Shown piece by piece: positions 1-8,455 of a stretch of DNA of 64,000 nucleotides. Numbering within the stretch: the stretch's first letter is position 1; each line of letters begins with the position of its first letter. A program made the translations under genes and the position numbers. This stretch comes from Massilia sp. NR 4-1 (GTDB taxonomy: Bacteria; Pseudomonadota; Gammaproteobacteria; Burkholderiales; Burkholderiaceae_D): contig NZ_CP012201.1 of NCBI RefSeq assembly GCF_001191005.1, positions 3,844,001 through 3,908,000 of the forward strand, written 5' to 3'. The notes under the pieces are model-generated. The model saw only the letters and a list, made by a program, of their open reading frames with translations. It searched no databases and was not told where the DNA came from.

Positions 1-2233
1 CATCCTTGATCTTGTCGGCGTTATTGAAGGGCGACATGGTCTGGTAGGTGGACTGCGCCTTCCAGAACGGCCGGTCTTCCGCCTGGAAGCCGAACGGGGT
101 CAAGGTGCGGTTATACGCGCCGCTGCGCGCAATGCCGGCGCGGAACAGGCGGGTATGGGCCAGCAGATTGGCGGTCATGAACGCGCCATAGGAATGGCCG
201 CCGATGGCGATGCGGTGGCGCTCGGCCACGCCGCGCCGCACCACCTCGTCCACCGCCGCTTCGGCGTCGGCCACCAGCTGCGGCAGATACGTGTCGTTCG
301 GCTCCTCATCCCCCTTGCCCACGATCGGGAAGGATGGATTGTCCAGCACCGCATACCCCATGGCGAGGAAGGCGGCCGGCCCCCAGTAGCTGACGGCATT
401 GAACTTATACGGCGAGCCGGTGGTCTGGCTGGCGGCGCTGGCCGACTTGAACTCCTGCGGGTAGGCCCACATCAGCAGCGGCAGCGGGCCGTCGCGCTTG
501 ACGTCGTAGTTCGGCGGCAGCATCAGGTTGGCGGTCAGGTCCACGCCGTCGGCGCGCTTGTAGCGGATCTGCTCTTTCTGCACATCCTTGAGCTGCGGCA
601 GCGGATGCGGCATATGGGTCAGTGCCGTCAGCTGCGCGGCGCTGCCCGCGCCCAGCTGGCGCAGATAGAAATTGGGACGCTCGCTCGGCGATTCGCGCGT
701 CGACAGCAGGCGGCTGCCGTCGTCGTTGAGCACCGCCAGCACATTCTCGTAATATGGCGCTTCGCTCTGGAACAGGCGTTCCTTCTTCTTGGTGTTCAGG
801 CTGAAACGGTCGACGAAGGGACGCTCGCCTTCCGGCGTGGCGCCGGCGCCCGCCAGCAGGATGGTATTGTCGGCGCCCAGCACCAGGCGCGCATGGCCGG
901 CGGCATCGGGACGGGTCACAGGCTTGCCCGGATCGTTGTAGCGGTCTTCCGAAGAACCGGACCAGACCAGCTCCGGCGCGCTCGCGGCCTGGTCGGGCGC
1001 AATCTTCCACTGCTTGGCGGCGCGGTTCTTCCACCAGCGCTCATTGAGCAGGGCCACGTCGCCACGGCCCCAGACGATGCCGGCATAGCGGCTGCCCAGT
1101 TTCGCCAGCAGGCGCGGCGCAGTGTTAAACGGCACGGCCTGCATATACACGGCGTCGCGGATCTCGGCTTTCTGCGCCGGGTCGCCGCCGTCCTGGGCTT
1201 CGGCCCAGACCAGGGTGGCTGGCGCGTCGGCACGCCAGCTTGGGTGGCGCACGCCGGTCGGCACCGCGTCATTACCCGGTGGCAGACCTTCCTGCAAAGG
1301 CAGTTTGGCGACGGTGTGTTCGACCTTGCCATCCAGCGCGCGCACTTCGACGCGCTTGGCGAAATCGTTGGCCGGCACCAGGTAGGAATAGGGACGTTCC
1401 AGCACTTCGGTCAGCAGGTGTTTGCCGTCGGGCGAAATGCTCACTTCGGAGAACTGCTCCGGCTTGCCGATCAATTTGGCCTTGCCGTTCAGGTCCACCG
1501 TCGCCAGCTGCACGGTGACGTAATGCTCGAACAGTTTGGCGTCGGCCTCGTTCTTCAGCAGATCCGGATAGGTGCGCAACTGCTTGGCGCCGCCGGGCGC
1601 GCTATCCTGGGTGGCAGGACCGGTCGGAATGCCGGTGCCGGCCGGCGGCACGTGGTTACCGGCCGGCTTCAGCTGCACCAGCAGGCCCTTGTTGTCGGGC
1701 AGCCAGTGGAAGCCCTTGTCCATCACGGTGTTCAACGGCTGGTTCAGCAGTTTCTTCGCGCTGCGCGCCGCCACATCCACCAGCCACAGCTCCATGCCGG
1801 CGGCCTTGCCCACGCCATCGTCCTTGCCCAGGTGGGTAAAGGCCAGGTAGCGCTGGTCGGGCGACCAGGCCATTTCGGCCAGGCGCAGATTCTGCGGCAG
1901 GCCGGCGATCTGTACTTCCTTCTGCGTATCGATATCGAGCAGGGCCAGGCCGGAACCGAAGTTGAAACGGCTGCTGGCATAGCTGCGCGGATGGATGCGC
2001 AGGCCGGCCAGCTTCAGCTCGGGCTGGGCCACTTCCGCGATGCTTGGCAGGGCCGGGGTGGCGATCATGGCCGCCAGATTGCGCTTCGGGCTCAGTTTCA
2101 ACTGCGGCGGACGCGGTGCATCGACAATGGCTTGCAGGGCTGCGGGCGGTGTCTGATAAGCGGTCTGCGCGCCGGCCAGCGGCGCGGCGGCGATCAGGCC
2201 CATGGCCAGCAGCGGGGAAGTACGAGAAGTCAT
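1..2233 (-). CDS. S9 family serine peptidase (glutamyl endopeptidase-like), secreted, 3' end outside window
   Basis: The 744 visible codons encode a signal peptide (MTSRTSPLLAMGLIAAAPLAGAQ), a long beta-propeller-like region and the start of an alpha/beta-hydrolase domain. The nucleophile motif GGHSYGAFM is visible with Ser at about residue 681. The catalytic Asp and His would lie in the missing C-terminus. The arrangement and length resemble the prolyl-oligopeptidase clan S9, closest in feel to the chloroplast glutamyl endopeptidase type (S9D), which cleaves peptides in the periplasm or outside the cell. Start chosen at the first ATG before the signal peptide. It is divergent from the small membrane protein gene at 2364. 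Family call is secure; exact substrate specificity is inference. Confidence 0.88.
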   Translation of the reverse strand, partial: MTSRTSPLLAMGLIAAAPLAGAQTAYQTPPAALQAIVDAPRPPQLKLSPKRNLAAMIATPALPSIAEVAQPELKLAGLRIHPRSYASSRFNFGSGLALLDIDTQKEVQIAGLPQNLRLAEMAWSPDQRYLAFTHLGKDDGVGKAAGMELWLVDVAARSAKKLLNQPLNTVMDKGFHWLPDNKGLLVQLKPAGNHVPPAGTGIPTGPATQDSAPGGAKQLRTYPDLLKNEADAKLFEHYVTVQLATVDLNGKAKLIGKPEQFSEVSISPDGKHLLTEVLERPYSYLVPANDFAKRVEVRALDGKVEHTVAKLPLQEGLPPGNDAVPTGVRHPSWRADAPATLVWAEAQDGGDPAQKAEIRDAVYMQAVPFNTAPRLLAKLGSRYAGIVWGRGDVALLNERWWKNRAAKQWKIAPDQAASAPELVWSGSSEDRYNDPGKPVTRPDAAGHARLVLGADNTILLAGAGATPEGERPFVDRFSLNTKKKERLFQSEAPYYENVLAVLNDDGSRLLSTRESPSERPNFYLRQLGAGSAAQLTALTHMPHPLPQLKDVQKEQIRYKRADGVDLTANLMLPPNYDVKRDGPLPLLMWAYPQEFKSASAASQTTGSPYKFNAVSYWGPAAFLAMGYAVLDNPSFPIVGKGDEEPNDTYLPQLVADAEAAVDEVVRRGVAERHRIAIGGHSYGAFMTANLLAHTRLFRAGIARSGAYNRTLTPFGFQAEDRPFWKAQSTYQTMSPFNNADKIKD

Positions 2234-2363
2234 GGTATTCCGTTCATTCGTTTTGGAAAGGAACGGACGAGTTTGGGCAAGCGAATGCTAAATGTCAATC
2301 ACATAAAGTTACAAAGCCGATCCCTGTACAATCCTGTTTTTGCCGATTTCCGCGACCGCCTAC

Positions 2364-2888
2364 ATGGAACTGACCACTCTTGCCCTGCTCATCCTGATTC
2401 CCCTGCTGGTATGGCGCATCTACCTGCGCCTGAAACAGATCTTCCGGCGGCAGGAATCGTTGGCCTGGCGCCATGTCATGGGCGTGGCGGTCTGCAGTGC
2501 GCTGCTGCTGGCCCTGGCCGCCTCCATGCTGCCCGATACCGGCGCCCTCTCTTTCCTGGCGGCGGGCGCCGTCGGCGGCGGCTGGCTGGCCGCATTCAGC
2601 CTGAAACGCACGCGCTTTGAAAATCGCGGCCTGCGCTTCTACTTCACGCCCTACCCGCGCTTCGGCATGCTGGTCTGCCTGCTGTTTGCGGCGGCCGTGC
2701 TGTCGATCGGTGTCGAGCTGTATATGAACAGCCGCGCCGCAGTCCCGCAAGCGATGTCGCAAGTGACGCTGATGCGCGCGCCGGCCAGGGCCATCGCCTT
2801 CGGCCTGATGCTGGGCTTCATCGGCGTCTTCTCCGCCGGCCTGCTGCGCTGGCGCCGTACGCAAAAGCCGCTGCCGGACGCCGAGTAA
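2364..2888 (+). CDS. small integral membrane protein, unknown function
   Basis: Encodes 174 residues with about four hydrophobic segments (near residues 2-20, 37-56, 60-80 and 98-118, plus one around 145-165) joined by short basic loops (RIYLRLKQIFRRQ, LKRTRFENRG). The ATG at 2364 begins directly with the first membrane helix, which argues against the upstream in-frame ATG at 2340. It runs towards the epimerase-like gene; the two stop codons are almost adjacent (2888 and 2890). I do not recognise a named family; a bacterial inner-membrane protein of unknown role is all that can be supported. Confidence 0.7.
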   Translation: MELTTLALLILIPLLVWRIYLRLKQIFRRQESLAWRHVMGVAVCSALLLALAASMLPDTGALSFLAAGAVGGGWLAAFSLKRTRFENRGLRFYFTPYPRFGMLVCLLFAAAVLSIGVELYMNSRAAVPQAMSQVTLMRAPARAIAFGLMLGFIGVFSAGLLRWRRTQKPLPDAE

Positions 2889-2889
2889 A

Positions 2890-4356
2890 TCACATCAAGC
2901 TGGCCAGCGCGCCCTGCAGGCCGGGATAGCGGAAGCGGAAGCCGCTGGCCCGCAGCCGCCGCGGCACCGCGCGCTGCCCTTCCAGCAGCAAGTCCGTTTG
3001 CTCGCCCAGCAGCAGGCGCAACGGCCAGGCCGGTGTCGGCAACAGGCAGGGACGGTGCGCCAGGCGCGCCGCCGTCCGGCTGAATGCCAGCTGCGGCAGC
3101 GATTCCGGCGCCGCGAAATTGAAAGCGCCGCTTTCCAGCCTTCCCTGCTCGTTCAGGCAGCATAGGTGGGCGATGCCGGCCAGCAGATCCCGCACATGAA
3201 TCCAGGCCATGGTCTGCCGTCCGCTGCCCAGCCGTCCGCCCAGTCCCAGGCGCACCGGCAGCAGCAGCATGGGCAAGGCGCCGCGCTGGCCCAGCACCAG
3301 GGCAAAGCGCATGCGGACCACCGTCACGCCGTGCGCCTCGGCGCCGCGCGCGGCCTGCTCCCATTCGCTGCACAGGCGGGACATGAAGATATCCTGCGGC
3401 GCCGCATCCTCGTTCAATTCCGAGGTATCGTCCACGGCTTGGCGGCCGTAGTAGCCGATGGCCGAAGCCGACAAAAGTAAGTCGGGCTTATGTTCCGCGC
3501 GCGCCATCCACGCCACCAGCTTTTCCGTCAGCGCCACGCGGCTGCGGCGCAATTCGGTGCGCCGCGCCGCCGTCCAGGGCCGGCCCAGAATGGTGGCGCC
3601 GGCCAGGTTAACGACGATATCGATGCGGCGCGCGGCCGGCAGCTCGTCCAGCGATGCCACGCAGCTCACACGGCCATCGAAGGTCCATGCCGCCTGTTTC
3701 GGGCTGCGCGCCAGCAGGATCACTTCATGGCCGTCGCGCAGCAAGGCCCGCACCAGCAGCTGGCCGATAAAGCCGGTGCCGCCCGTCAGCAGGAAGCGCT
3801 TGGCAGCGCTGCCGAAGCGCAGCGTCTCCTCCGCCCCCTCCTCCTCGGCAGCCAGGCGCCACAAGCGGCGCGCCGCCAGCGCATCGCGCCAGCCCGAGAG
3901 GCCAACGCCAACGCCGCACAAGGCCAGGAAGACGCCCAGGCCGCCATGCGGCGTATAAGCGAGGCCGGTTTCGGCGGCCTGCCATTGCGGCATATTCATT
4001 GCCAGCAGGGCGATAAAGGCGCCGCCATTCACCGCCAGCACGGTATGCGTCACGCGCTCGGTGGCAGGCAGCAGGCGGCTGCGGTCTTCGATCACGAAGT
4101 CCCACAAGGTCAGCACGATTTCGACCACGAACAAGCCAAGCAGCACCCAGGCCCAGGCGCCCTGCCAGGTCCAGAATGCCAGGCCGGTGAACAGCAGGCT
4201 GTAAATCAGCGAGCGCGCCGCGTGGATCGACAGCTCCAGGCGCGCCGTCACGCGCTGCGGCAGCGCCTCGCTCAGCTCATGGTGGTAGAGCGTATCGAAA
4301 GCCCCAAGACAGCCCTGCAGCGCCATGAGCTGCAAAGCCAGCAAATGCATATTCAT
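2890..4356 (-). CDS. TIGR01777-type NAD(P)-binding epimerase-like protein with N-terminal membrane domain
   Basis: 488 residues. Residues 1-150 hold about four membrane helices; from about residue 187 a Rossmann domain of the extended SDR (epimerase) type begins with LLTGGTGFIGQLL. Further marks of the TIGR01777 family are NLAGATILGRPWT and SASAIGYYG and a C-terminal DUF1731-like end. The ATG at 4356 overlaps the stop of the DUF4166 gene (ATGA) and has GGAGGG upstream. It is the last gene of a three-gene operon with a GbsR/MarR regulator and DUF4166. The substrate is unknown; the membrane fusion suggests it acts on a membrane-associated molecule, which is inference. Confidence 0.85.
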   Translation of the reverse strand: MNMHLLALQLMALQGCLGAFDTLYHHELSEALPQRVTARLELSIHAARSLIYSLLFTGLAFWTWQGAWAWVLLGLFVVEIVLTLWDFVIEDRSRLLPATERVTHTVLAVNGGAFIALLAMNMPQWQAAETGLAYTPHGGLGVFLALCGVGVGLSGWRDALAARRLWRLAAEEEGAEETLRFGSAAKRFLLTGGTGFIGQLLVRALLRDGHEVILLARSPKQAAWTFDGRVSCVASLDELPAARRIDIVVNLAGATILGRPWTAARRTELRRSRVALTEKLVAWMARAEHKPDLLLSASAIGYYGRQAVDDTSELNEDAAPQDIFMSRLCSEWEQAARGAEAHGVTVVRMRFALVLGQRGALPMLLLPVRLGLGGRLGSGRQTMAWIHVRDLLAGIAHLCCLNEQGRLESGAFNFAAPESLPQLAFSRTAARLAHRPCLLPTPAWPLRLLLGEQTDLLLEGQRAVPRRLRASGFRFRYPGLQGALASLM

Positions 4357-4997
4357 GCCTGCCCTCCTTCTGTTTTTTCGTGGAACACGCCGGCCTGCAC
4401 GAAGCTGGTGCCGAACAGCATGTGCCGGATCTCGATGCGGATATTGAAGCGGTTCGGCGCCTCGTTGCAATGGCAAAGAAAGGTCTTGCCCGGCGTGAGC
4501 AGGTCGGGCAAGGGCATGCGCCAGCCCAGGATCTGCCAGAAATAGCCATCGCTGGTGAAATGCAGATTGCCATCCTCGACCCGCAGCAGCAGTTTCATGC
4601 CCAGCCCCAGGCCCACATACTCCAGCACCTCGCCCTTCTCGCTTTCCGCCATATAGGAGGTGAAACGGACAGGCCGGCGCCGGTGCAGGCGGTAGATGCG
4701 CTGCTTGAAGATATAGGCGCAACCCGGCCTGGAATAGACTTCGATATCGACCGGAAAATCGAAGTCGTCGTGGGGAATCAGCGCGCCCTCGATCAGAGGA
4801 CCGGACAGGAATCCCAGCAGCTTGCCGAAAACCGAGGAACGCAGCTCGCTCAAGCGGCCGGCATAGCGCAGCGGCTTGCCTGGCGCCGGATTCTTGTCGA
4901 AGCGGCGCTGGATATCCGGATGCAGCTTGTCCCATTCCGCGCCGAGCACCTTGCGGAACAGCTCCCCCTCGCCGCGCGGGCCGATGCCGCTGTCCAT
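4353..4997 (-). CDS. DUF4166 domain-containing protein
   Basis: 214 residues, soluble, no signal peptide. It matches DUF4166 in length and in character: an N-terminal FRKVLGAEWDKLHPDIQRRF segment followed by a beta-rich domain with paired strands (FPVDIEVYSRPGCAYIFKQR, GLGLGMKLLLRVEDGNLHF). The biochemical role of DUF4166 is not established. Its stop overlaps the start of the downstream epimerase-like gene and it starts only 3 nt after the regulator stop, so the three genes are surely cotranscribed and probably translationally coupled. The beta-rich fold could bind a lipid or other hydrophobic ligand, but that is a guess. Confidence 0.82.
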   Translation of the reverse strand: MDSGIGPRGEGELFRKVLGAEWDKLHPDIQRRFDKNPAPGKPLRYAGRLSELRSSVFGKLLGFLSGPLIEGALIPHDDFDFPVDIEVYSRPGCAYIFKQRIYRLHRRRPVRFTSYMAESEKGEVLEYVGLGLGMKLLLRVEDGNLHFTSDGYFWQILGWRMPLPDLLTPGKTFLCHCNEAPNRFNIRIEIRHMLFGTSFVQAGVFHEKTEGGQA

Positions 4998-5000
4998 GGC

Positions 5001-5534
5001 CTACTTCCCTTCCTTGCCGAGCAGACGGGCCACCTTGCCGCCCATCTTCAGGAAGCGCTTCAGCAGGGGCTGCGGCAGGCGCTTGTAATCCTCGTAGCTG
5101 TCGCCCAGCATCTCCAGGAAGCCCAGCACCTCGCCCATGCGCTGGCGCGTGGCGGGCGAGATTTTCTTGTCGTCCTCGGCCTCGATCGCGCATTCGCGCA
5201 GGACGCTGAGCGTGGGATCGATTTCGCGGCGCTTGCGCTCCTCCATGATGACCCGGAAGATTTCCCATACATCGTGCAGGGCCAGGAAATGGTCGCGCCG
5301 GTCGCCCATCACATGCGTCACCCGCACCAGCCCCCAGCTTTGCAGTTCCTTCAGGCTGTTGCTGACATTCGAGCGCGCCACCGCCAGGGTAAGTGCGATC
5401 TCCTCCGCGTTCAGCGGCTCGTTGGCCAGGAACAGCAGGGCATGGATCTGCGCCACGGTGCGGTTCACGCCCCAGCGCGTGCCCATCTCGCCCCAGTGCA
5501 GGATGTATTTCTGTTCGGTTGGGCTGAGCTCCAT
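5001..5534 (-). CDS. GbsR/MarR family transcriptional regulator
   Basis: 177 residues with a winged helix-turn-helix at about residues 20-90 (QIHALLFLANEPLNAEEIALTLAVARSNVSNSLKEL), as in GbsR-type MarR relatives, followed by a helical dimerisation region. The ATG at 5534 is preceded by GAGGAAAATA, a good ribosome site. First gene of the operon with DUF4166 and the TIGR01777 protein. A perfect inverted repeat at 5550-5577 overlaps the -10 box of its promoter, so it most likely represses its own operon and is released by a ligand. The ligand is unknown. Confidence 0.88.
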   Translation of the reverse strand: MELSPTEQKYILHWGEMGTRWGVNRTVAQIHALLFLANEPLNAEEIALTLAVARSNVSNSLKELQSWGLVRVTHVMGDRRDHFLALHDVWEIFRVIMEERKRREIDPTLSVLRECAIEAEDDKKISPATRQRMGEVLGFLEMLGDSYEDYKRLPQPLLKRFLKMGGKVARLLGKEGK

Positions 5535-5549
5535 TATTTTCCTCAATTC

Positions 5550-5577
5550 TTTAATTTCTGTCGTTACAGAAATTAAA
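5550..5577. promoter_or_regulatory. operator: perfect 12-bp inverted repeat, 4-bp spacer
   Basis: The sequence TTTAATTTCTGT (5550-5561), spacer CGTT, then ACAGAAATTAAA (5566-5577) is a perfect dyad. It lies 16 nt upstream of the GbsR/MarR-type start codon and contains the -10 hexamer of the promoter in its distal arm. Position and symmetry are typical for a dimeric winged-helix repressor that regulates itself. Confidence 0.8.
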
Positions 5578-5600
5578 GACCAAAAGAAAACCGGTGTCAA
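5572..5600 (-). promoter_or_regulatory. sigma-70 promoter of the GbsR-DUF4166-epimerase operon
   Basis: On the minus strand a perfect -35 TTGACA (complement of 5595-5600) is followed after exactly 17 nt by TTTAAT (complement of 5572-5577), which matches the -10 consensus at 5 of 6 bases. The -10 sits in the operator arm, and the -35 lies in the loop and stem of the terminator hairpin of the preceding mks operon. Confidence 0.7.
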
Positions 5601-5607
5601 GCACCGG
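5581..5607 (-). terminator. rho-independent terminator of the mksFEB operon
   Basis: Twenty nt after the mksB stop codon the minus strand forms CCGGTG-CTTGA-CACCGG (5607-5591) followed by TTTTCTTTT (5590-5582). Six GC-rich base pairs plus a T-rich tract is a plausible intrinsic terminator, although the stem is short. Confidence 0.6.
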
Positions 5608-5626
5608 CTTTCTCGGGAGCGGCGGA

Positions 5627-8452
5627 TCAGGCGGCAGCCTGCTCGCTCTGGCGGCGCTGCAGCACGAAGATCGGCTGCGCCCACTGCGTGTCTTTTTTCT
5701 TCTTGCTGGTGATCAGGGTCAGCTCGGAAGGGTCGTAGACGTCGGTATTATGGGTCAGCGGCGTCGTCATCAGGTATTGGGCGTCGGTGTTCTTCAGGAA
5801 CTCGCCGACCAGCTGGATATTGCGGATATCCAAGTGGGCGAACGGTTCGTCGATGAACACGAAACCGCCGGAACCATCTTCCGATTTCAGCAGGCCAATC
5901 AGCAGCACCAGGGACTTCATCACCTGCTGGCCGCCGGACGCTTCGCCGTCGTTCATGCCGATCGGACCTTTGCCGTCGAACTTGAAGCGCACATGCAGGC
6001 CGGCCTGCGACAGCAGCAGGTCGTCGTTCTCCAGCTTGACCGGATCGGCGTGCACCTCGATATTCGCCAGCTCGCCCAGCTCCTTGATGTTCTTGGAGTA
6101 GGCCTTGATGGTGTAGCGCAGACGCTCGATGTAGGCGCCGCGCGCATTGGCCGTGGCCTCGATGGCGCGGTTGTTCTGGTAGCGGCGCTCCTCCGTTTCC
6201 AGCTTGCGGTTGGAGAGCTGTTCGTTCAAGCGCGTGTACTGGTCGATCACGGTCGCATCCAGCTCCCAGTCGTCGCGCGCCAGGCTGGCCTGCAGGCTGG
6301 CGATACGCAGGTCGACCTGGTGGGCATTCTGGTGCTGCGCCACCAGCGCCTGGCGGCGCGCCGGCTTGCGCCATGCGCCCGGCAGATGGCGCCATTGGCG
6401 GCGCAGGGCCAGCAAGGCGCGCGCATGGTCGCTGCGCTGCTCCAGCTGACGCTTGTAGTTCAGGCGCATGCCCGCCTCCGCCTCCGACAGCGCCATGCGG
6501 GCGTTCTGCCAGGTGGTGTCGGCGCGGGTGCGCGCCACGGTGGCGTTCTTCATCAGGCTTTGCAGCTCGCCCAGACGGCCGCCGACTTCGGTGCGCTCGG
6601 AACGCAGCGGCACGGCGTTGCGCGCCGCTTCGTCGAATTCGTCGGCACGCGCGCTCAGTTCCTTGACCGCATCCACGCCGGCCACGCGGGCTTTCAGCGC
6701 GCTGGTTTCGGACACCAGCTTGCTGATCTGCAGGGTGTACTTGTCTTCCTCGGCTTCCAGCGACGGCAGGTTCTTCTGGATCGCATCCATACGCTGGGTG
6801 CGGCCGGCGGAACCGAAGCGGTAGCGCGAGGCTTCCACGAACAGGGAGCGGCCGCCGCGGCGTTCGCGGTGGTAAGCCTCGGGCGTGATCCACTCTTCGA
6901 TATTCCCCAGCTTGGCGCCGTCTTCCACCGAGTCGACGCGGGTGATGCGCGCCAGTTGCTCGATCAGCCAGACCGGCGCCTTGGCGGTAAAGCGCACCAC
7001 CGACAGCAGGCTCTCGTTCTTGGCCTGCTGCGCCGTCACCAGTTCCGGCACGATGAAGTGGCGGTAGCGCTCCTTCTCGGCCAGGCGGTAGGCGGCCGAG
7101 GCGTCGGAGGCATTCTCCAGCAGCACCACGGAGGCATAGCCCCCCAGCACGCCCTCGACGGCGCCCTGCCATTTCGGATCGGTCACTTCCACGATATCAG
7201 ACAGCATATCGTGCGGGATGTTCGCGTCACGCAGGGCACGGCGCATGGCGCGCACATTGTCCGGCTCCGGCATCGCGGTCTTGCCTTGCAGCGCCGAGAT
7301 GGTGGTCTTGTCGCTGGCGATGCGGGCCGAAACGGCGTCGCGCGAGGCGCGCAGCTTGGCCAGCTCGGCTTCCTTGGCTTCCAGCTGGGCCGCCACGTCG
7401 GCCACATCGGCGCCCGCTTCGGCGGCCAATTTTTGCAGACGGTTTTTCTGCTCGATCAGGCTGTCCAGCGGCTTGAGTTTGGTGTTGATCTGCGACAGGC
7501 GGCCCTGCAGCACGGTCGATTCCTGTTCCAGCAGGGTTTCCTGCTGCTGCGCATCCGTCAGTGCCTTGGCCTGGCGCGCCACTTCATTGCGCTTGTCGGT
7601 CAACTGCTGGTCGGCCTGGGCCATCGGCTTGCGCGCCTCGCGCAGCTGCTTGCCGATATTGCCGGATTTCTCGCGCGCCTCGTGGTATTCCAGCGACGGC
7701 AGCACTTCCTCCTGCAGATTGCGGCGCTCCTTGTGCAGGCCTTCCCACTGGTGGTAGTTGGCCACGCGCAGGCGCAGGCCTTCCAGATTGGCGCGCGAAC
7801 CATCGAGCTCCGCCTCGAAACGTTTCAACTCCTCCTCGGTATCGCGCTGGTGGCGCTTGGCCTCGTCGTAGGCGTCCAGCACTTCCTTGTCGCCGAAGAC
7901 CTGGAACACCAGGTCCAGCAACTGGCGCGGCGCGTATTCGCACAGCTTGTCGGTTTCGCCCTGCTCCAGCGCCAGCACCTTGGCCATGGCCGGCGACAGG
8001 CCGGCATTGGCCAGGCGCTTGCGGTAGTTTTCCACGCCCAGCCAGTCGTTGGCTTCGGTGACTTCCTCGATTTCGACATTCCCCGGACGCATCAGGTACT
8101 GGCGCTTCCAGTCGCCGCCGTTCTTCTGGATCTGGCAGAACAGGGTCACATCGTCGTCGGAAAAGAAGCCGCTGCCGCGGAAAGGACGGTTGGACAGCTG
8201 CTTGCCGACGGCGCGGTTATCCACCACGGCGCGCAGCCAGGCGGTCTGCTGGCCGGAGTGGCGCGCATAGTGCTTGTAGGTGCGGCCCATCGAGCAATCG
8301 AGGCCGAACAGGGTGCGCAGCGCGTCGAGCAAGGTGGTCTTGCCCGAGCCGTTCTGGCCGGCGATGGTGATGATCTTCGCATCCAGCGGAATATTCTTGA
8401 TGCGCTGCCAGTAGTCCCAGTGGACCAGCTCTAGCGATTTGATGTGAAACAT
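5627..8452 (-). CDS. mksB: MksB-like SMC ATPase (MukB-like condensin subunit)
   Basis: 941 residues, far shorter than MukB (about 1480) but the usual MksB size. The Walker A motif GQNGSGKTT is at residues 32-40. The ABC signature (GEASGGQQV) and Walker B (GFVFIDEPFAHLD) lie near residues 835-870. Between them are two long Ala/Glu/Arg/Leu-rich coiled-coil arms around a globular hinge at roughly residues 400-570. This is the architecture of a chromosome-condensing SMC protein that extrudes or clamps DNA with ATP. It follows the MksE-like gene by 3 nt, in the same F-E-B order as known mks operons. JetC of Wadjet systems is the main alternative, but no JetD-type nuclease gene is adjacent. Confidence 0.88.
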   Translation of the reverse strand: MFHIKSLELVHWDYWQRIKNIPLDAKIITIAGQNGSGKTTLLDALRTLFGLDCSMGRTYKHYARHSGQQTAWLRAVVDNRAVGKQLSNRPFRGSGFFSDDDVTLFCQIQKNGGDWKRQYLMRPGNVEIEEVTEANDWLGVENYRKRLANAGLSPAMAKVLALEQGETDKLCEYAPRQLLDLVFQVFGDKEVLDAYDEAKRHQRDTEEELKRFEAELDGSRANLEGLRLRVANYHQWEGLHKERRNLQEEVLPSLEYHEAREKSGNIGKQLREARKPMAQADQQLTDKRNEVARQAKALTDAQQQETLLEQESTVLQGRLSQINTKLKPLDSLIEQKNRLQKLAAEAGADVADVAAQLEAKEAELAKLRASRDAVSARIASDKTTISALQGKTAMPEPDNVRAMRRALRDANIPHDMLSDIVEVTDPKWQGAVEGVLGGYASVVLLENASDASAAYRLAEKERYRHFIVPELVTAQQAKNESLLSVVRFTAKAPVWLIEQLARITRVDSVEDGAKLGNIEEWITPEAYHRERRGGRSLFVEASRYRFGSAGRTQRMDAIQKNLPSLEAEEDKYTLQISKLVSETSALKARVAGVDAVKELSARADEFDEAARNAVPLRSERTEVGGRLGELQSLMKNATVARTRADTTWQNARMALSEAEAGMRLNYKRQLEQRSDHARALLALRRQWRHLPGAWRKPARRQALVAQHQNAHQVDLRIASLQASLARDDWELDATVIDQYTRLNEQLSNRKLETEERRYQNNRAIEATANARGAYIERLRYTIKAYSKNIKELGELANIEVHADPVKLENDDLLLSQAGLHVRFKFDGKGPIGMNDGEASGGQQVMKSLVLLIGLLKSEDGSGGFVFIDEPFAHLDIRNIQLVGEFLKNTDAQYLMTTPLTHNTDVYDPSELTLITSKKKKDTQWAQPIFVLQRRQSEQAAA

Positions 8453-8455
8453 GGA

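Noticed and set aside
155..2620. 821-codon plus-strand ORF at the window start
   Set aside because: It is antisense to the S9 peptidase, whose GGHSYG motif and signal peptide are clear. The plus-strand product is His/Gln/Arg-rich with no motif, as expected from GC-rich complement frames.
4357..5268. N-terminal extension of the TIGR01777 protein to 792 residues
   Set aside because: The upstream part overlaps DUF4166 and the regulator in another frame; the ATG at 4356 with GGAGGG and ATGA coupling fits the family start.
5594..8434. 946-codon plus-strand ORF opposite mksB
   Set aside because: A complement shadow of the SMC gene; it is low in Lys and rich in Gln/His/Arg, and has no domain signature.
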